The notes beneath the pieces were generated by a model. It was not told where the DNA came from and did not search any database. It worked only from the letters and a program-made list of their open reading frames with translations. DNA of 64,000 bases, taken from the NCBI RefSeq assembly GCF_001905445.1, contig NZ_LIVQ01000001.1, positions 744,001 to 808,000 on the forward strand, given 5' to 3'. Shown piece after piece: positions 42,191-50,359 of the stretch; within the stretch, counting starts at the first letter, position 1, and every line of letters begins with the position of its first letter. Position numbers and translations under genes: made by a program. The stretch is from Streptomyces sp. CB00455. Its GTDB lineage: Bacteria; Actinomycetota; Actinomycetes; Streptomycetales; Streptomycetaceae.

Positions 42191-44148
42191 CTGAAGCTCC
42201 AGGGGTCGGGAACGGCAGGGGCGCCGTGCGCGTCGCGGCTGATCGAGCCGGCGAAGCGCGCATCGTGGTGCAGTGCGGACAGGTCGGTGGTGACCGCGGT
42301 GGCGGCCAGTCCGTGGTCGCGCAGCTGGGACAGGGCGGCCGCGGTGGGCAGCTCCCGCAGGTCGTAGGCGGCCGCGGCGGCCGCGCAGGCGTCGCTGGGG
42401 GCGATCCATCCGTCGGCCGTCGCCAGCGGGTAGCGGTAACCGGCCGGCGGGCGGGGGTCCTGGCCCCGGGCCGCCCGCCTCAGGGCGGGGCCGGTCAGGG
42501 TGTCGGCCGCCCCGAGCAGGGAAGAGTCCACCCGTACGCCGTGCCCGGTCCGCAGGGCGAGCAGCAGCCCCGCCAGGACCGCCTCGGTGCCGTGCAGGCC
42601 GCCGAGCACGTCGAGGAGGGTCATCAGCGAGGGGGCCGGGGGCTCACCGGCCGGGCGTACGGCCTCGCCGACGCCCGTGCGGGCCTGGACCATGAAGTCC
42701 GTGCCCATCGGGGCGTCGGGGAGGCGGCCGCCCCAGCCGCCCGTGTACGCGTACACCAGGGACGGGTTGACCGCGGCGAGATCGGCGTGGTCCAGGCCCA
42801 GTTGGGCGGCTTTGCCGGGGGCCCAGTTGTGGAGGAAGACATCGGCTCCGGCGGCCATCCCGCGCAGTCTGCGCCGGTCCGCCTCCGACTTGATGTCGAT
42901 CTCGACGGCTTGTTTGCCGCGGTTGAGGGCGAGCCAGCGGGCCGAGGTGCCCGAGCAGGTGGGCGGCATGCCGCGCAGCGGGTCCCCACCCGGCGGCTCG
43001 ATGCGGATGACCTCGGCGCCCAGCAGGCCCAGCAGGTGCGCGGCGAGCGGCGCCTGGATGCGGCGGCCCGCTTCCAGCACCGTCAGCCCCGCCAGCGGCA
43101 GCGCGCCGGGACGGGCCGGGCCGGTGGCGCGGGCCGTGGCCCGGGGGCGGGCGTCCCGGGCGACGCGGGGGGCGTTCGGGGCAGTGAGGAGGGCGTGCCG
43201 GGTCCCGAGGAGGGCGTCCCGGACCGTGCGGTCCGTGTAGGCGGCCATGCGGCGGGTGCCGTCGCCGGCCCCGGGGCTGGTCTCGCCGGGTCCGGGGCCG
43301 ATCGGCCGGAAGGACCACGGCGCGGCTCCGTCGTCCTCGGCGGCGCGTTCCGCCAGCGTGCGCAGGACGCACACCTCGGCGTCGGCGCGGGCTGCGGCCT
43401 GCCGGATCCGTTCCAGGGGACAGGAGCGGGTCACGGTGTGGAGGACCTGGGGAAAGGGGGCGCAGGCGGTGGCGTAGCGGAACTGGAAGGGCCGCCACCC
43501 GGCCCGGATCGCTTCGGCGGGAGCCTCCAGGGCCCGCCAGAAGGCGGCCCAGGCGCCCGGGTCGAGCGTCTCCAGTTCGAAGAGGATCCCTTCGGCGGAG
43601 GTGAAGGGCGGTCCGCCGGCGGCGGTTTCGGCCGCCTCCTCCTCATCGGCTCCGGCGGCGGCGATGTACTGGGCGACGGTCAGCAGCCCGGCCCGGTCCG
43701 CGCTGGTCGCCACCTGGGCGGGGGCCAGCCCCCGCGCCTGGCCGATCAGGCCCGCGAGCAGGCCCTGGACGGTGAGGACCGCGGTGGCGGTCGCCGCGTA
43801 GTCGGTCCCCAGGCCGCGCGGGCTGCCGTCGCGGCGGCCGTGCACGGCCATGATGCCGGTGGCGGCCTGCACGGTGGCCTCGTCGACGATGCCGCTCGCG
43901 GGATCCGCCCAGGCGACGCGGGCCCCGGCGGGTTCGAAGCCGCCGCCGTGGAGCGTGATGCGGCCGTCGGAGGGGCGCCCCCGGGGGGCGCCGTCGGCGC
44001 GTGCGCCGAGCAGCCGCAGGTGCTCCGCGACGACGCTCGTGATCTGCGGCGGCGCCGAAGTGCCGTGGCCCGTCGCGTCGTTGCCCGGCGGGGTGAACCG
44101 CAGTGTGTCGAGCGGCCGGACCGTCCGCGTGGTTGCCGGTGTCGCCAT
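42187..44148 (-). CDS. double-length CaiB/BaiF (family III) CoA transferase
   Basis: A 653-residue protein, well above the usual about 400. The C-terminal half (about 315-653) is a family III CoA transferase: LAGLTVLEAGRRIQAPLAAHLLGLLGAEVIRIEPPGGDPLR (in part), KQAVEIDIKS, and GTDFMVQARTG with the likely nucleophile Asp484. The N-terminal half is weaker but resembles a second such domain: ATVQAATGIMAVHGRRDGSPRGLGTDYAATATAVLTVQGLLAGLIGQARG. It may be a fused, non-catalytic partner domain. ATG 44148 follows GGAGAGG. Divergent from an acyl-CoA dehydrogenase and overlapping a CoA ligase. Confidence 0.87.
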   Translation of the reverse strand: MATPATTRTVRPLDTLRFTPPGNDATGHGTSAPPQITSVVAEHLRLLGARADGAPRGRPSDGRITLHGGGFEPAGARVAWADPASGIVDEATVQAATGIMAVHGRRDGSPRGLGTDYAATATAVLTVQGLLAGLIGQARGLAPAQVATSADRAGLLTVAQYIAAAGADEEEAAETAAGGPPFTSAEGILFELETLDPGAWAAFWRALEAPAEAIRAGWRPFQFRYATACAPFPQVLHTVTRSCPLERIRQAAARADAEVCVLRTLAERAAEDDGAAPWSFRPIGPGPGETSPGAGDGTRRMAAYTDRTVRDALLGTRHALLTAPNAPRVARDARPRATARATGPARPGALPLAGLTVLEAGRRIQAPLAAHLLGLLGAEVIRIEPPGGDPLRGMPPTCSGTSARWLALNRGKQAVEIDIKSEADRRRLRGMAAGADVFLHNWAPGKAAQLGLDHADLAAVNPSLVYAYTGGWGGRLPDAPMGTDFMVQARTGVGEAVRPAGEPPAPSLMTLLDVLGGLHGTEAVLAGLLLALRTGHGVRVDSSLLGAADTLTGPALRRAARGQDPRPPAGYRYPLATADGWIAPSDACAAAAAAYDLRELPTAAALSQLRDHGLAATAVTTDLSALHHDARFAGSISRDAHGAPAVPDPWSFR

Positions 44149-44292
44149 GCCTCTCCTCTCCTGGCGCGGCGGTGGCCGTCGCCGGATTCGCTTCCGAACG
44201 CGGGAACCGGGGAGCGTGCGCGCCCGACCAGTTCCACGGACAGAGAGTCGGACTGCTGTTCCCACGGGTTCCCGGAAAACTGGAGAAATGCA

Positions 44293-45504
44293 GTGGCCGA
44301 TCCACGTACAACGAGCAGCACCCAGAGCCAACAGCACTGCGAACTAACGGAGTTGAGGGAGCGCATCACCCGTTTCGTGCAGTCCGGGGTGATCCCGTAC
44401 GAGCCCGTACTGGACGCGGGCGGCCCCCCGGCGGCCGCCGCCCTGGACGAGCTGCGCACCCGCGCCCGCGAGGCGGGCCTCTGGGCCCTGCCGCTCCCCC
44501 GGGAACTGGGCGGGGGCGGTCTGGACCTGCGCGCATACGCCCCACTGGCCGAGGCGGAGGGAGCCAGCGACCACGGACCGGCCGCGCTGGGCTCCGCGCC
44601 CCTGCTCGACGTCACGATGCTCGCGCGCCACGGCGGGGCCCGCGTCCGCGAGGAGTACCTCGCGGACCTGGTCTCCGGGCGGACGCGCACGTGCTACGCC
44701 ATGACCGAGCCGGACGTGCCGGGCACGGCCCCCGCGCTGACCGGTACCCGGGCCGAGCGCCGGGCGGACGGAAGCTGGCGCGTGAGTGGCCGCAAGTGGT
44801 TCACCTCCGGGGCGGCGGGTGCGGACCTGGTGACCGTACTGGCCCGCACCAGCGGGTCCGCCGGCGAGCGGGCCGGGCTGTCCCTGCTGCTGGTGCCCAC
44901 CGGCGCGCCGGGCTTCCGGGTGGTGCGCGAGCTGCCGGTGCTGGGCGCGGGCGGCCAGTACGAGATCGAACTCGACGGGGTCGTGGTGCCGGGCGACCAC
45001 CTCCTGGGCGAGCCCGGCGGCGCCCTCGCCGTGGCCGGTGAGCGGCTCCAGCTGGGCCGTACGCTGCGCTGCCTGCGCTGGCTCGGTCAGGCGGGGCGCG
45101 CCTTCGACCTGATGTGTGAGCGCGCGGCCACCCGCGAAGGCGCACGCGGACCGCTGCGGGATCACCAGCTGGTGCAGCAGCACGTCTTCGATTCCCTGCT
45201 CGCGCTGCGGGCCACGCGCCCGCTGGTCCAGCAGGCGGTGGAGCTGATCGCCTCCGGGCAGGACGCGCACGTCGAGGTCGGACTCGCGAAGGTCGCTGCC
45301 GCGCGCATGCTCCAGCAGGTCACGGACAGTGCCATCCAGGTGCACGGCGCCGCCGGACTCGGGCCGGACACCCCGCTGCCCGCGCTCTTCCGCGGTGGGC
45401 GCGCGGCCCGCATCCTCGACGGGCCCGACGAACTGCACATCACCTCCGTGGCCCGGCGCGTACTGCGGGGCTACGGGCAGGACTCCTCCCCCATACCCGG
45501 GTGA
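44293..45504 (+). CDS. acyl-CoA dehydrogenase
   Basis: A 403-residue FAD enzyme that desaturates an acyl-CoA between C2 and C3 (or, in CaiA-like members, reduces the reverse). Seen: RTCYAMTEPDVPGTAPALTGT and RRADGSWRVSGRKWFTSGAAGADLVTVLART (FAD/substrate middle domain), QLVQQHVFDSLLALRATRPLVQQAVELI, VGLAKVAAARMLQQVTDSAIQVHGAAGLGPDTPLPALFR, and RILDGPDELHITSVARRVLR with the likely base Glu, the DGPDE form of ACAD10/11 and FadE2-like enzymes. GTG 44293 follows GGAGAA. It is divergent from the CoA-transferase/ligase operon across 144 bp. Its last codons lie in a 23-bp duplication. Confidence 0.9.
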   Translation: MADPRTTSSTQSQQHCELTELRERITRFVQSGVIPYEPVLDAGGPPAAAALDELRTRAREAGLWALPLPRELGGGGLDLRAYAPLAEAEGASDHGPAALGSAPLLDVTMLARHGGARVREEYLADLVSGRTRTCYAMTEPDVPGTAPALTGTRAERRADGSWRVSGRKWFTSGAAGADLVTVLARTSGSAGERAGLSLLLVPTGAPGFRVVRELPVLGAGGQYEIELDGVVVPGDHLLGEPGGALAVAGERLQLGRTLRCLRWLGQAGRAFDLMCERAATREGARGPLRDHQLVQQHVFDSLLALRATRPLVQQAVELIASGQDAHVEVGLAKVAAARMLQQVTDSAIQVHGAAGLGPDTPLPALFRGGRAARILDGPDELHITSVARRVLRGYGQDSSPIPG

Positions 45505-45537
45505 GGTCGACGGCTATACCCGGGTGAGGTCGACGGC
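45493..45537. repeat. 23-bp tandem duplication shared by two convergent gene ends
   Basis: ATACCCGGGTGAGGTCGACG (extended by GC) occurs at 45493-45514 and 45516-45537. Copy one holds the acyl-CoA dehydrogenase stop (45502-45504); copy two encodes, on the other strand, the last residues of the GH88-like protein, whose stop is 45514-45516. Confidence 0.85.
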
Positions 45538-46779
45538 GCCGGCGAGCGCGGCCAGGGCGAGCGCCAGGAAGAAGTCACCCCAGACCAGTTCGTGCCGCAC
45601 GGCGAGGCCCTTGCCGGCGTCGTAACACCCGTCGAGCAGCATCCCGGCGGGGCGGGCCCGCCCCGGACCGGAGAGGTGGGCATCGACCAGCCTGCGCAGG
45701 ATCGCGCGGGCCCGGTCCGAGCACTCGGCCGCCCGGGGCCCGGGCAGCACCCGGGTGAGCTTCAGCAGGGCCACGGCGGTGATCGCGGCGGCCGAGGTGT
45801 CGCAAGGACCAGCCGCCCTGCCCACGTCGGCCGCCGGTACGAGCGGCCCGCCCGCCAACTCCCCGTCCACCAGCAGCCGCTCGACAAGACCCCGCAGCCG
45901 CTCGGTGCCGCCAGGGCCGCCGGACGGGTCCGGTGCGCCGGCCGGCGCTGCCCCGCCGGCCGGCCCGGTCCGGCCGTGGGCGGCGGCCGTCGTCGGGGGC
46001 AGGGCACGGACGACCTCCGGGAGGAGCAGGGCGTCGGCGACCGCCAGCAGCAGCCAGGCCCGGCCGCGGCTCCAGCCCGCGGGCGGGTCCTCGCAGGGCA
46101 GCCACCCCGACTCCCCGTCGAACCGCCAGACCGGTGGCGGCAGCGGCCTCGCGGCCGGTTTCCCGGTTGCGCCCCCGGGCAGCTCCCGGGGCGGATCCCC
46201 GGCCGGATCCCCGCCCTCCAGGCACAGGTCGAGGTGCCGGTGCAGATGGGCCGCCGCGGCGACCGCTCCGCCGGGTCCGGCTCCGGCCAGCAGCGGCACC
46301 ATGCCGGGCACGCCGTCCACCCGGGCCAGCATGCGCGGCCCGCCCAGGGCGTCCCCCCAGGGCACGAGGCCCAGTCCGGGGTCGCGGGCCGCCAGGCAGG
46401 CGCGGGCCGCGCCGGCCCGCAGTGCGGCGGCTGCGGTGTCGTCGCCCGCCAGGGCGGTTCCGTACCAGAAGATCAGGCCCCGGGTGGCCGTGTCCGCGCC
46501 CACCCATGGCGCCAGCCGGGCCGTGCACGCGGCGGCCGCCCGCCGGTGTGCCTCGCCGCCCGTGGTGCGGGCCCGCAGCCAGAGCAACCCGGCCCAGAAG
46601 CCGCCGGTCCAGGAACCGCGGCCGGTCGTCGTCCACCGCCCCGTACCCGGTTCGGCGTACAGCGGGAAACGGGCACCCACCTCCGCCTCGGTCACCGAGA
46701 TCCGCTCGACGACCGCCGCCAGGGCCGGCCCGACCCACTCCTCGGCACGCCCCGTGCCCCGCTCCTCCGCGGCGCTCAC
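45514..46779 (-). CDS. GH88-like (unsaturated glucuronyl hydrolase fold) protein
   Basis: A 421-residue soluble protein with an (alpha/alpha)6-barrel pattern: RWTTTGRGSWTGGFWAGLLWLRART, RGLIFWYGTALA, AGWSRGRAWLLLAVADALLL, GPCDTSAAAITAVALLKLT and HELVWGDFFLALALAALAG, which match the order of GH88/GH105 unsaturated-uronide hydrolases. Those enzymes hydrate the unsaturated uronic acid made by polysaccharide lyases. No signal peptide, so it would act on imported oligosaccharides. GTG 46779 overlaps the MFS stop (GTGA). Catalytic Asp residues are likely in CDTSAAA and the FWYGT region but not certain. Its C-terminus lies in a duplicated unit. Confidence 0.75.
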   Translation of the reverse strand: MSAAEERGTGRAEEWVGPALAAVVERISVTEAEVGARFPLYAEPGTGRWTTTGRGSWTGGFWAGLLWLRARTTGGEAHRRAAAACTARLAPWVGADTATRGLIFWYGTALAGDDTAAAALRAGAARACLAARDPGLGLVPWGDALGGPRMLARVDGVPGMVPLLAGAGPGGAVAAAAHLHRHLDLCLEGGDPAGDPPRELPGGATGKPAARPLPPPVWRFDGESGWLPCEDPPAGWSRGRAWLLLAVADALLLPEVVRALPPTTAAAHGRTGPAGGAAPAGAPDPSGGPGGTERLRGLVERLLVDGELAGGPLVPAADVGRAAGPCDTSAAAITAVALLKLTRVLPGPRAAECSDRARAILRRLVDAHLSGPGRARPAGMLLDGCYDAGKGLAVRHELVWGDFFLALALAALAGAVDLTRV

Positions 46780-48137
46780 CGCACCCGCCCCGCCCGCGCG
46801 CGACGGTCCCGGGCGGCCCATACGAAGCCCACCGCGGCGGCGGCGGCGAACTCCGCCGCCACCAGCAGCCAGCCGGTCCCGTAGCGCCCGCTCTCCGCCA
46901 GCAGTCCGAACAGCGGGGGGCCTGCCGCGAATCCGGCGAAGAACCCCGCCGCCACCAGGGCCGAGTCCTGGCCGGCCCGCCCCGGCGCGGCCCGCTGCAT
47001 CACGATCACCATCGTCACGGCGTTGCCGGACACCGCGAAGACCCCGACGGCGACGGCGCCGGCCCACACCAGCGGCCGCGCGGGCCCGGCCGCGGCCGCG
47101 AGCAGCACCGCCGCGCCCAGCGCGCCGCTCCCCAGCCAGCCGGGCAGCCACTCGGCCCGGCCCGGCCGGGCCGCCTTGGACCAGCCCACGCGGCCCGCGA
47201 TGCCCGTCACTCCCAGCACGGCGACCAGGGTCCCGGCCGTCGTCGGGTCCATCGCCAACTCCCGTACGCCGAAGAGCGCCAGGTAGGTGTTGACGGAGGC
47301 GATGCCCCCGCCGAGGAACAGCGAGAAGCCCGCCAGCCAGGCCACCGGCCCGCACGGGACCCACGGCGTGCGGGGACCGGCGGCGGGCGCGGGCGGGTCG
47401 TTCGGCAGGGCGCACGCCGCCCACACCCCGGCGAGCAGCGCCGCACCCGCCGCCGTCCCCACAGCGGCGCGCCAGCCGAGGCCGCCGGCGAGCGCCGCGA
47501 GCGGCAGCCCGGCGGCGAACGCCCCGAGCTGCACCCCGGACTGCTTGAGCCCGGTCACCGCGCCCCGCCGGGCGGTGGGTACGGCCGCCAGGATCGCCTT
47601 GTTCGTGGCCGGGTTGGCCAGGGCTTGCGGTACGCCTCCCAGCGCGACGGCGCCCAGCAGCAGTCCGGCGCCGGGGGCGGCGGCGATCAGCGCGAGGGCG
47701 GCGGCGGCCACCAGGAGCAGGGCGACGAGCGAGCGCCGGGGACCGAACCGGTCCACGATCCGCCCGCCGACGGGTGACAGGACGGCGGCCGTCCCGAAAC
47801 CGATCGTGGTCGTCAGCCCGAGCACGGTGGGCGTGATGCCCAACTCGTCGACCAGGCGCGGACCGAGGGCTCCGAGCAGGAACAGCTGGAGCATCGAGAA
47901 GGCCATGGCGCAGGTGAGCAGCACGGTCAGCCGCCGCACGGCCGTGCGTTCCGCCGCCGCCGTCCCCGTGCCCGTGCCCGTGGCCGTCCCCGCCACCACC
48001 GCCGTCCCCGTTTCCGTCCCCGTCCCTGTTTCCGTCCCGGACACGGGCACGGGCGCCGCCGCGCTCGCCGTGCCCGTCGGGCGGGCGGCGCCCGCCGAGC
48101 CCCCCGCACCGGGTGCCGCACCGTGTGCCGCCGCCAC
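46776..48137 (-). CDS. MFS transporter
   Basis: A 453-residue major facilitator protein with about twelve membrane segments. Seen: GGRIVDRFGPRRSLVALLLV (loop 2-3 signature) and SGNAVTMVIVMQRAAPGRAGQDSALVAAGFFAGFAAGPPLFGLL. The first 65 residues are low-complexity Ala/Gly/Thr with TETGTGTETGT and ATGTGTGT, encoded by a 6-bp repeat at about 47955-48060. GTG 48137 follows GGGAGGCGTCT. Its stop overlaps the GH88-like gene start, so uptake of the hydrolase substrate, or export of its product, is a fair guess. Substrate unknown. Confidence 0.88.
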   Translation of the reverse strand: MAAAHGAAPGAGGSAGAARPTGTASAAAPVPVSGTETGTGTETGTAVVAGTATGTGTGTAAAERTAVRRLTVLLTCAMAFSMLQLFLLGALGPRLVDELGITPTVLGLTTTIGFGTAAVLSPVGGRIVDRFGPRRSLVALLLVAAAALALIAAAPGAGLLLGAVALGGVPQALANPATNKAILAAVPTARRGAVTGLKQSGVQLGAFAAGLPLAALAGGLGWRAAVGTAAGAALLAGVWAACALPNDPPAPAAGPRTPWVPCGPVAWLAGFSLFLGGGIASVNTYLALFGVRELAMDPTTAGTLVAVLGVTGIAGRVGWSKAARPGRAEWLPGWLGSGALGAAVLLAAAAGPARPLVWAGAVAVGVFAVSGNAVTMVIVMQRAAPGRAGQDSALVAAGFFAGFAAGPPLFGLLAESGRYGTGWLLVAAEFAAAAAVGFVWAARDRRARAGRVR

Positions 48138-48354
48138 AGACGCCTCCCTTTCCCGGTGTTGAACGGTTTGCCGAACGGGAAGTCAGTCGGGTGGACCGGC
48201 GGATCAGTTCCTTCCTCCCAGTGTGTGCCGCGTCACACGCAACGCGGCACACGGGCCGCCTGCCCGGGGCGTGCCGCGCCGAGGTTCCTGGAGTTGCTCA
48301 GATCGTGCGCACCTTCGTGCGCGGCCCCGATTGGTGGTGCAGGATGGGCCCGCA

Positions 48355-49215
48355 ATGACGCCAGGCCACTGTTCCCGAGCCGTTCGGGCTGCGATGTTCG
48401 CAGCCGTCTGCGTGCTGCTCGCGGCCACCGGCCACATCGTCATGTCGGGGACTGCCGTGCCCTGGTGGGCGATCGCCGCCTCGCTGGCATGCACGACCGC
48501 GGCGGCCTGGGCCCTGGCCGGCCGGGAACGCGGGCTGCCCGTGGTGACCGCGTCGGTCATCGCTGTCCAGGCCGCGCTCCACGCGTGCTTCTCGCTCGTC
48601 CAGGCCGTGGTCCATCCGGCCCTGCCGACCGGGAGCTCCTTCGCGCGGCAGTGGGCCGAGTACCTGACGTGCGGAGAGGGCGCGACCGGCGCGCTCTCCT
48701 CCCGGAACTCCCTGCGGGTCCTCACCGACACCCTTCCGGGCGGCGCGGCGTCCCAGCCGCCGCCGATGCCCGACATGGCGGACATGGGCGCCCACGTCCA
48801 CCACGCCGCCCACACCGCCCACGCCCTGCACGGAACGGTGGACTCGGCGGTGGACGTGACGGCGGGCGCGACCGCCCCGGTCTCGGCCGCCGCGGCGGCG
48901 GCGGCCGGCGCCGGCCTGCCGGGCGGCCACGACATGACCGGCATGTCCCCGTCCGGGATACTCGCCGCGCACCTGCTGGCGGCCTTGCTCGCCGGCCTGT
49001 GGCTGGCCTACGGGGAGCGGGCCGCCTTCGGCCTCCTGCGCGCCCTCGCGGCCTGGCTGCGGGCACCGCTGCGTCTGCTCCTGGGGACCACGGCCGCGCC
49101 GCACCGTCCGACGCCCCGCGTACGCCGCCGGCGCCAGGTGCGTGCTCCTCGGCGGCTCTTCCTCGTCCACGCCATCACCTCACGGGGTCCGCCGACGGGA
49201 ACCGCTGTCCTCTGA
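48355..49215 (+). CDS. Met/His-rich membrane protein
   Basis: A 286-residue membrane protein. Four N-terminal segments (RAAMFAAVCVLLAATGHIVM; WWAIAASLACTTAAAWALAG; VVTASVIAVQAALHACFSLV) precede a long outer loop with MPDMADMGAHVHHAAHTAHALHG and HDMTGM, then one or two segments (GILAAHLLAALLAGLWLAYG) and a basic tail. Met and His clusters of this type commonly bind copper. I do not recognise a named family. ATG 48355 is my choice; GTG 48337 in frame is possible. The sigma-factor gene follows by 137 bp, so it might be the sensor or a target. Confidence 0.7.
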   Translation: MTPGHCSRAVRAAMFAAVCVLLAATGHIVMSGTAVPWWAIAASLACTTAAAWALAGRERGLPVVTASVIAVQAALHACFSLVQAVVHPALPTGSSFARQWAEYLTCGEGATGALSSRNSLRVLTDTLPGGAASQPPPMPDMADMGAHVHHAAHTAHALHGTVDSAVDVTAGATAPVSAAAAAAAGAGLPGGHDMTGMSPSGILAAHLLAALLAGLWLAYGERAAFGLLRALAAWLRAPLRLLLGTTAAPHRPTPRVRRRRQVRAPRRLFLVHAITSRGPPTGTAVL

Positions 49216-49352
49216 CAGCCGGTTCCCCGAGCGCGCACCGGCCACCGCGCCGCGCCTCGGGCATCGGCCGTGCCCTCCGGCACGCCGTACACCCTTCACC
49301 GGTCCGCCCTGCGCGGAGCCGGACACCCCTTGCTCGTAAGGACGTTGTGGCG

Positions 49353-50060
49353 ATGAGCCCTGCCCTGACCACCCAGCAACCCGCCGCCGGCCGAAGGCCG
49401 AACCGGCACGCGCACACCCCCGACACCGACAGCGCGGTGACCCGGCTGGCCCTTGCCGCGCGCGACGGCGACCCGGCGAAGGCGGACCGGTTCGTCCGCG
49501 CGCTCCACCGGGACGTCTGGCGCTACGTCGCCTACCTCAGCGCCGACCCCCAGGCGGCCGACGACCTCACCCAGGACGTCTTCCTGCGCGCCCTCGCCGG
49601 CCTGCACCGGTTCGAGGGCCGCTCCTCCGCCCGCACCTGGCTGCTGTCCATCGCCCGGCGCACCGTCGTGGACAGCCTCCGCCACGCCGCCGCCCGGCCC
49701 CGGCTGTGCGACCGGCACGACTGGCAGACCGCCGCCGAGCAGGCACAGCCGCACGGGATACCCGGCTTCGAGGACGGCGTCGCCCTCGCCGAGCTCTTGA
49801 CGGCCATCCCCTCCGAGCGGCGCGACGCCTTCGTCCTCACCCAACTGCTGGGCCTGCCCTACGCGGAGGCGGCCGAGGCCATCGGCTGCCCGGTCGGCAC
49901 CGTCCGCTCCCGAGTGGCCCGTGCCCGTACCGCGCTCATGATCCTCCTGACGGACACCGAGCCGCCGGCCACCACCCCCGCCCCGGGCCTCCCGTCACCC
50001 ACCGGCAGGGACACGCCCCCCACGCCGAAGGACCGCCGCCCCCTGGCACTCCTCGGCTGA
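49353..50060 (+). CDS. ECF sigma factor
   Basis: A 235-residue sigma-70-family protein. Region 2: ADRFVRALHRDVWRYVAYLSADPQAADDLTQDVFLRALAGLHRFEGRSSARTWLLSIARRTVVDSLR (quoted in part). Region 4: PSERRDAFVLTQLLGLPYAEAAEAIGCPVGTVRSRVARARTALM. A Pro/Thr-rich N- and C-terminal extension flanks both. ATG 49353 or GTG 49347 (AAGGA just upstream). No anti-sigma gene is downstream; the Met/His-rich membrane protein upstream is the only candidate partner. Type looks like the copper/zinc or stress ECF sigma factors, but exact group not determined. Confidence 0.88.
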   Translation: MSPALTTQQPAAGRRPNRHAHTPDTDSAVTRLALAARDGDPAKADRFVRALHRDVWRYVAYLSADPQAADDLTQDVFLRALAGLHRFEGRSSARTWLLSIARRTVVDSLRHAAARPRLCDRHDWQTAAEQAQPHGIPGFEDGVALAELLTAIPSERRDAFVLTQLLGLPYAEAAEAIGCPVGTVRSRVARARTALMILLTDTEPPATTPAPGLPSPTGRDTPPTPKDRRPLALLG

Positions 50061-50159
50061 ACCACGTGACGGGGCGCGCCTGCTCATGGATCCGGCCCGA
50101 GGGGCAGGAGGAGGACCACCCCCGACGGTGGTGAAGCGTGGCGCGCATGGCTGTGGGCC

Positions 50160-50250
50160 GGACGGGTCGGGCCGCGGCCCGCTGCCCGGCCCTGCCCGGC
50201 CTTGCCCGGACGGGTCGGGCCGCGCGTGGGTCCGGACGGGTCGGGCCGCG
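50160..50250. repeat. three direct repeats of a 17-bp motif
   Basis: GGACGGGTCGGGCCGCG at 50160, 50208 and 50234, in the 299-bp gap between the convergent sigma and acetyltransferase genes. The gap also has GCCCGGCC runs that can fold. Nothing coding. Confidence 0.75.
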
Positions 50251-50359
50251 GCCCCGACCCGATTCCGAATGCCACTTTCCGACCGGCGCGGGCTCTTCGA
50301 GCCCGCGCCGGATGCGGAGACCACCCCGGGGTCCCGAATCGGATGCCTGCTCCGGGCCG

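Noticed and set aside
42226..44292. Long plus-strand frame running into the acyl-CoA dehydrogenase, over 1000 codons
   Set aside because: It is the antisense of the CoA-transferase gene. Only the part from GTG 44293, with a ribosome site, has family motifs and normal coding composition.
45505..45513. A separate terminator between the convergent dehydrogenase and GH88-like genes
   Set aside because: Only 9 bp separate the stops and no strong hairpin is apparent beyond the duplicated unit itself.
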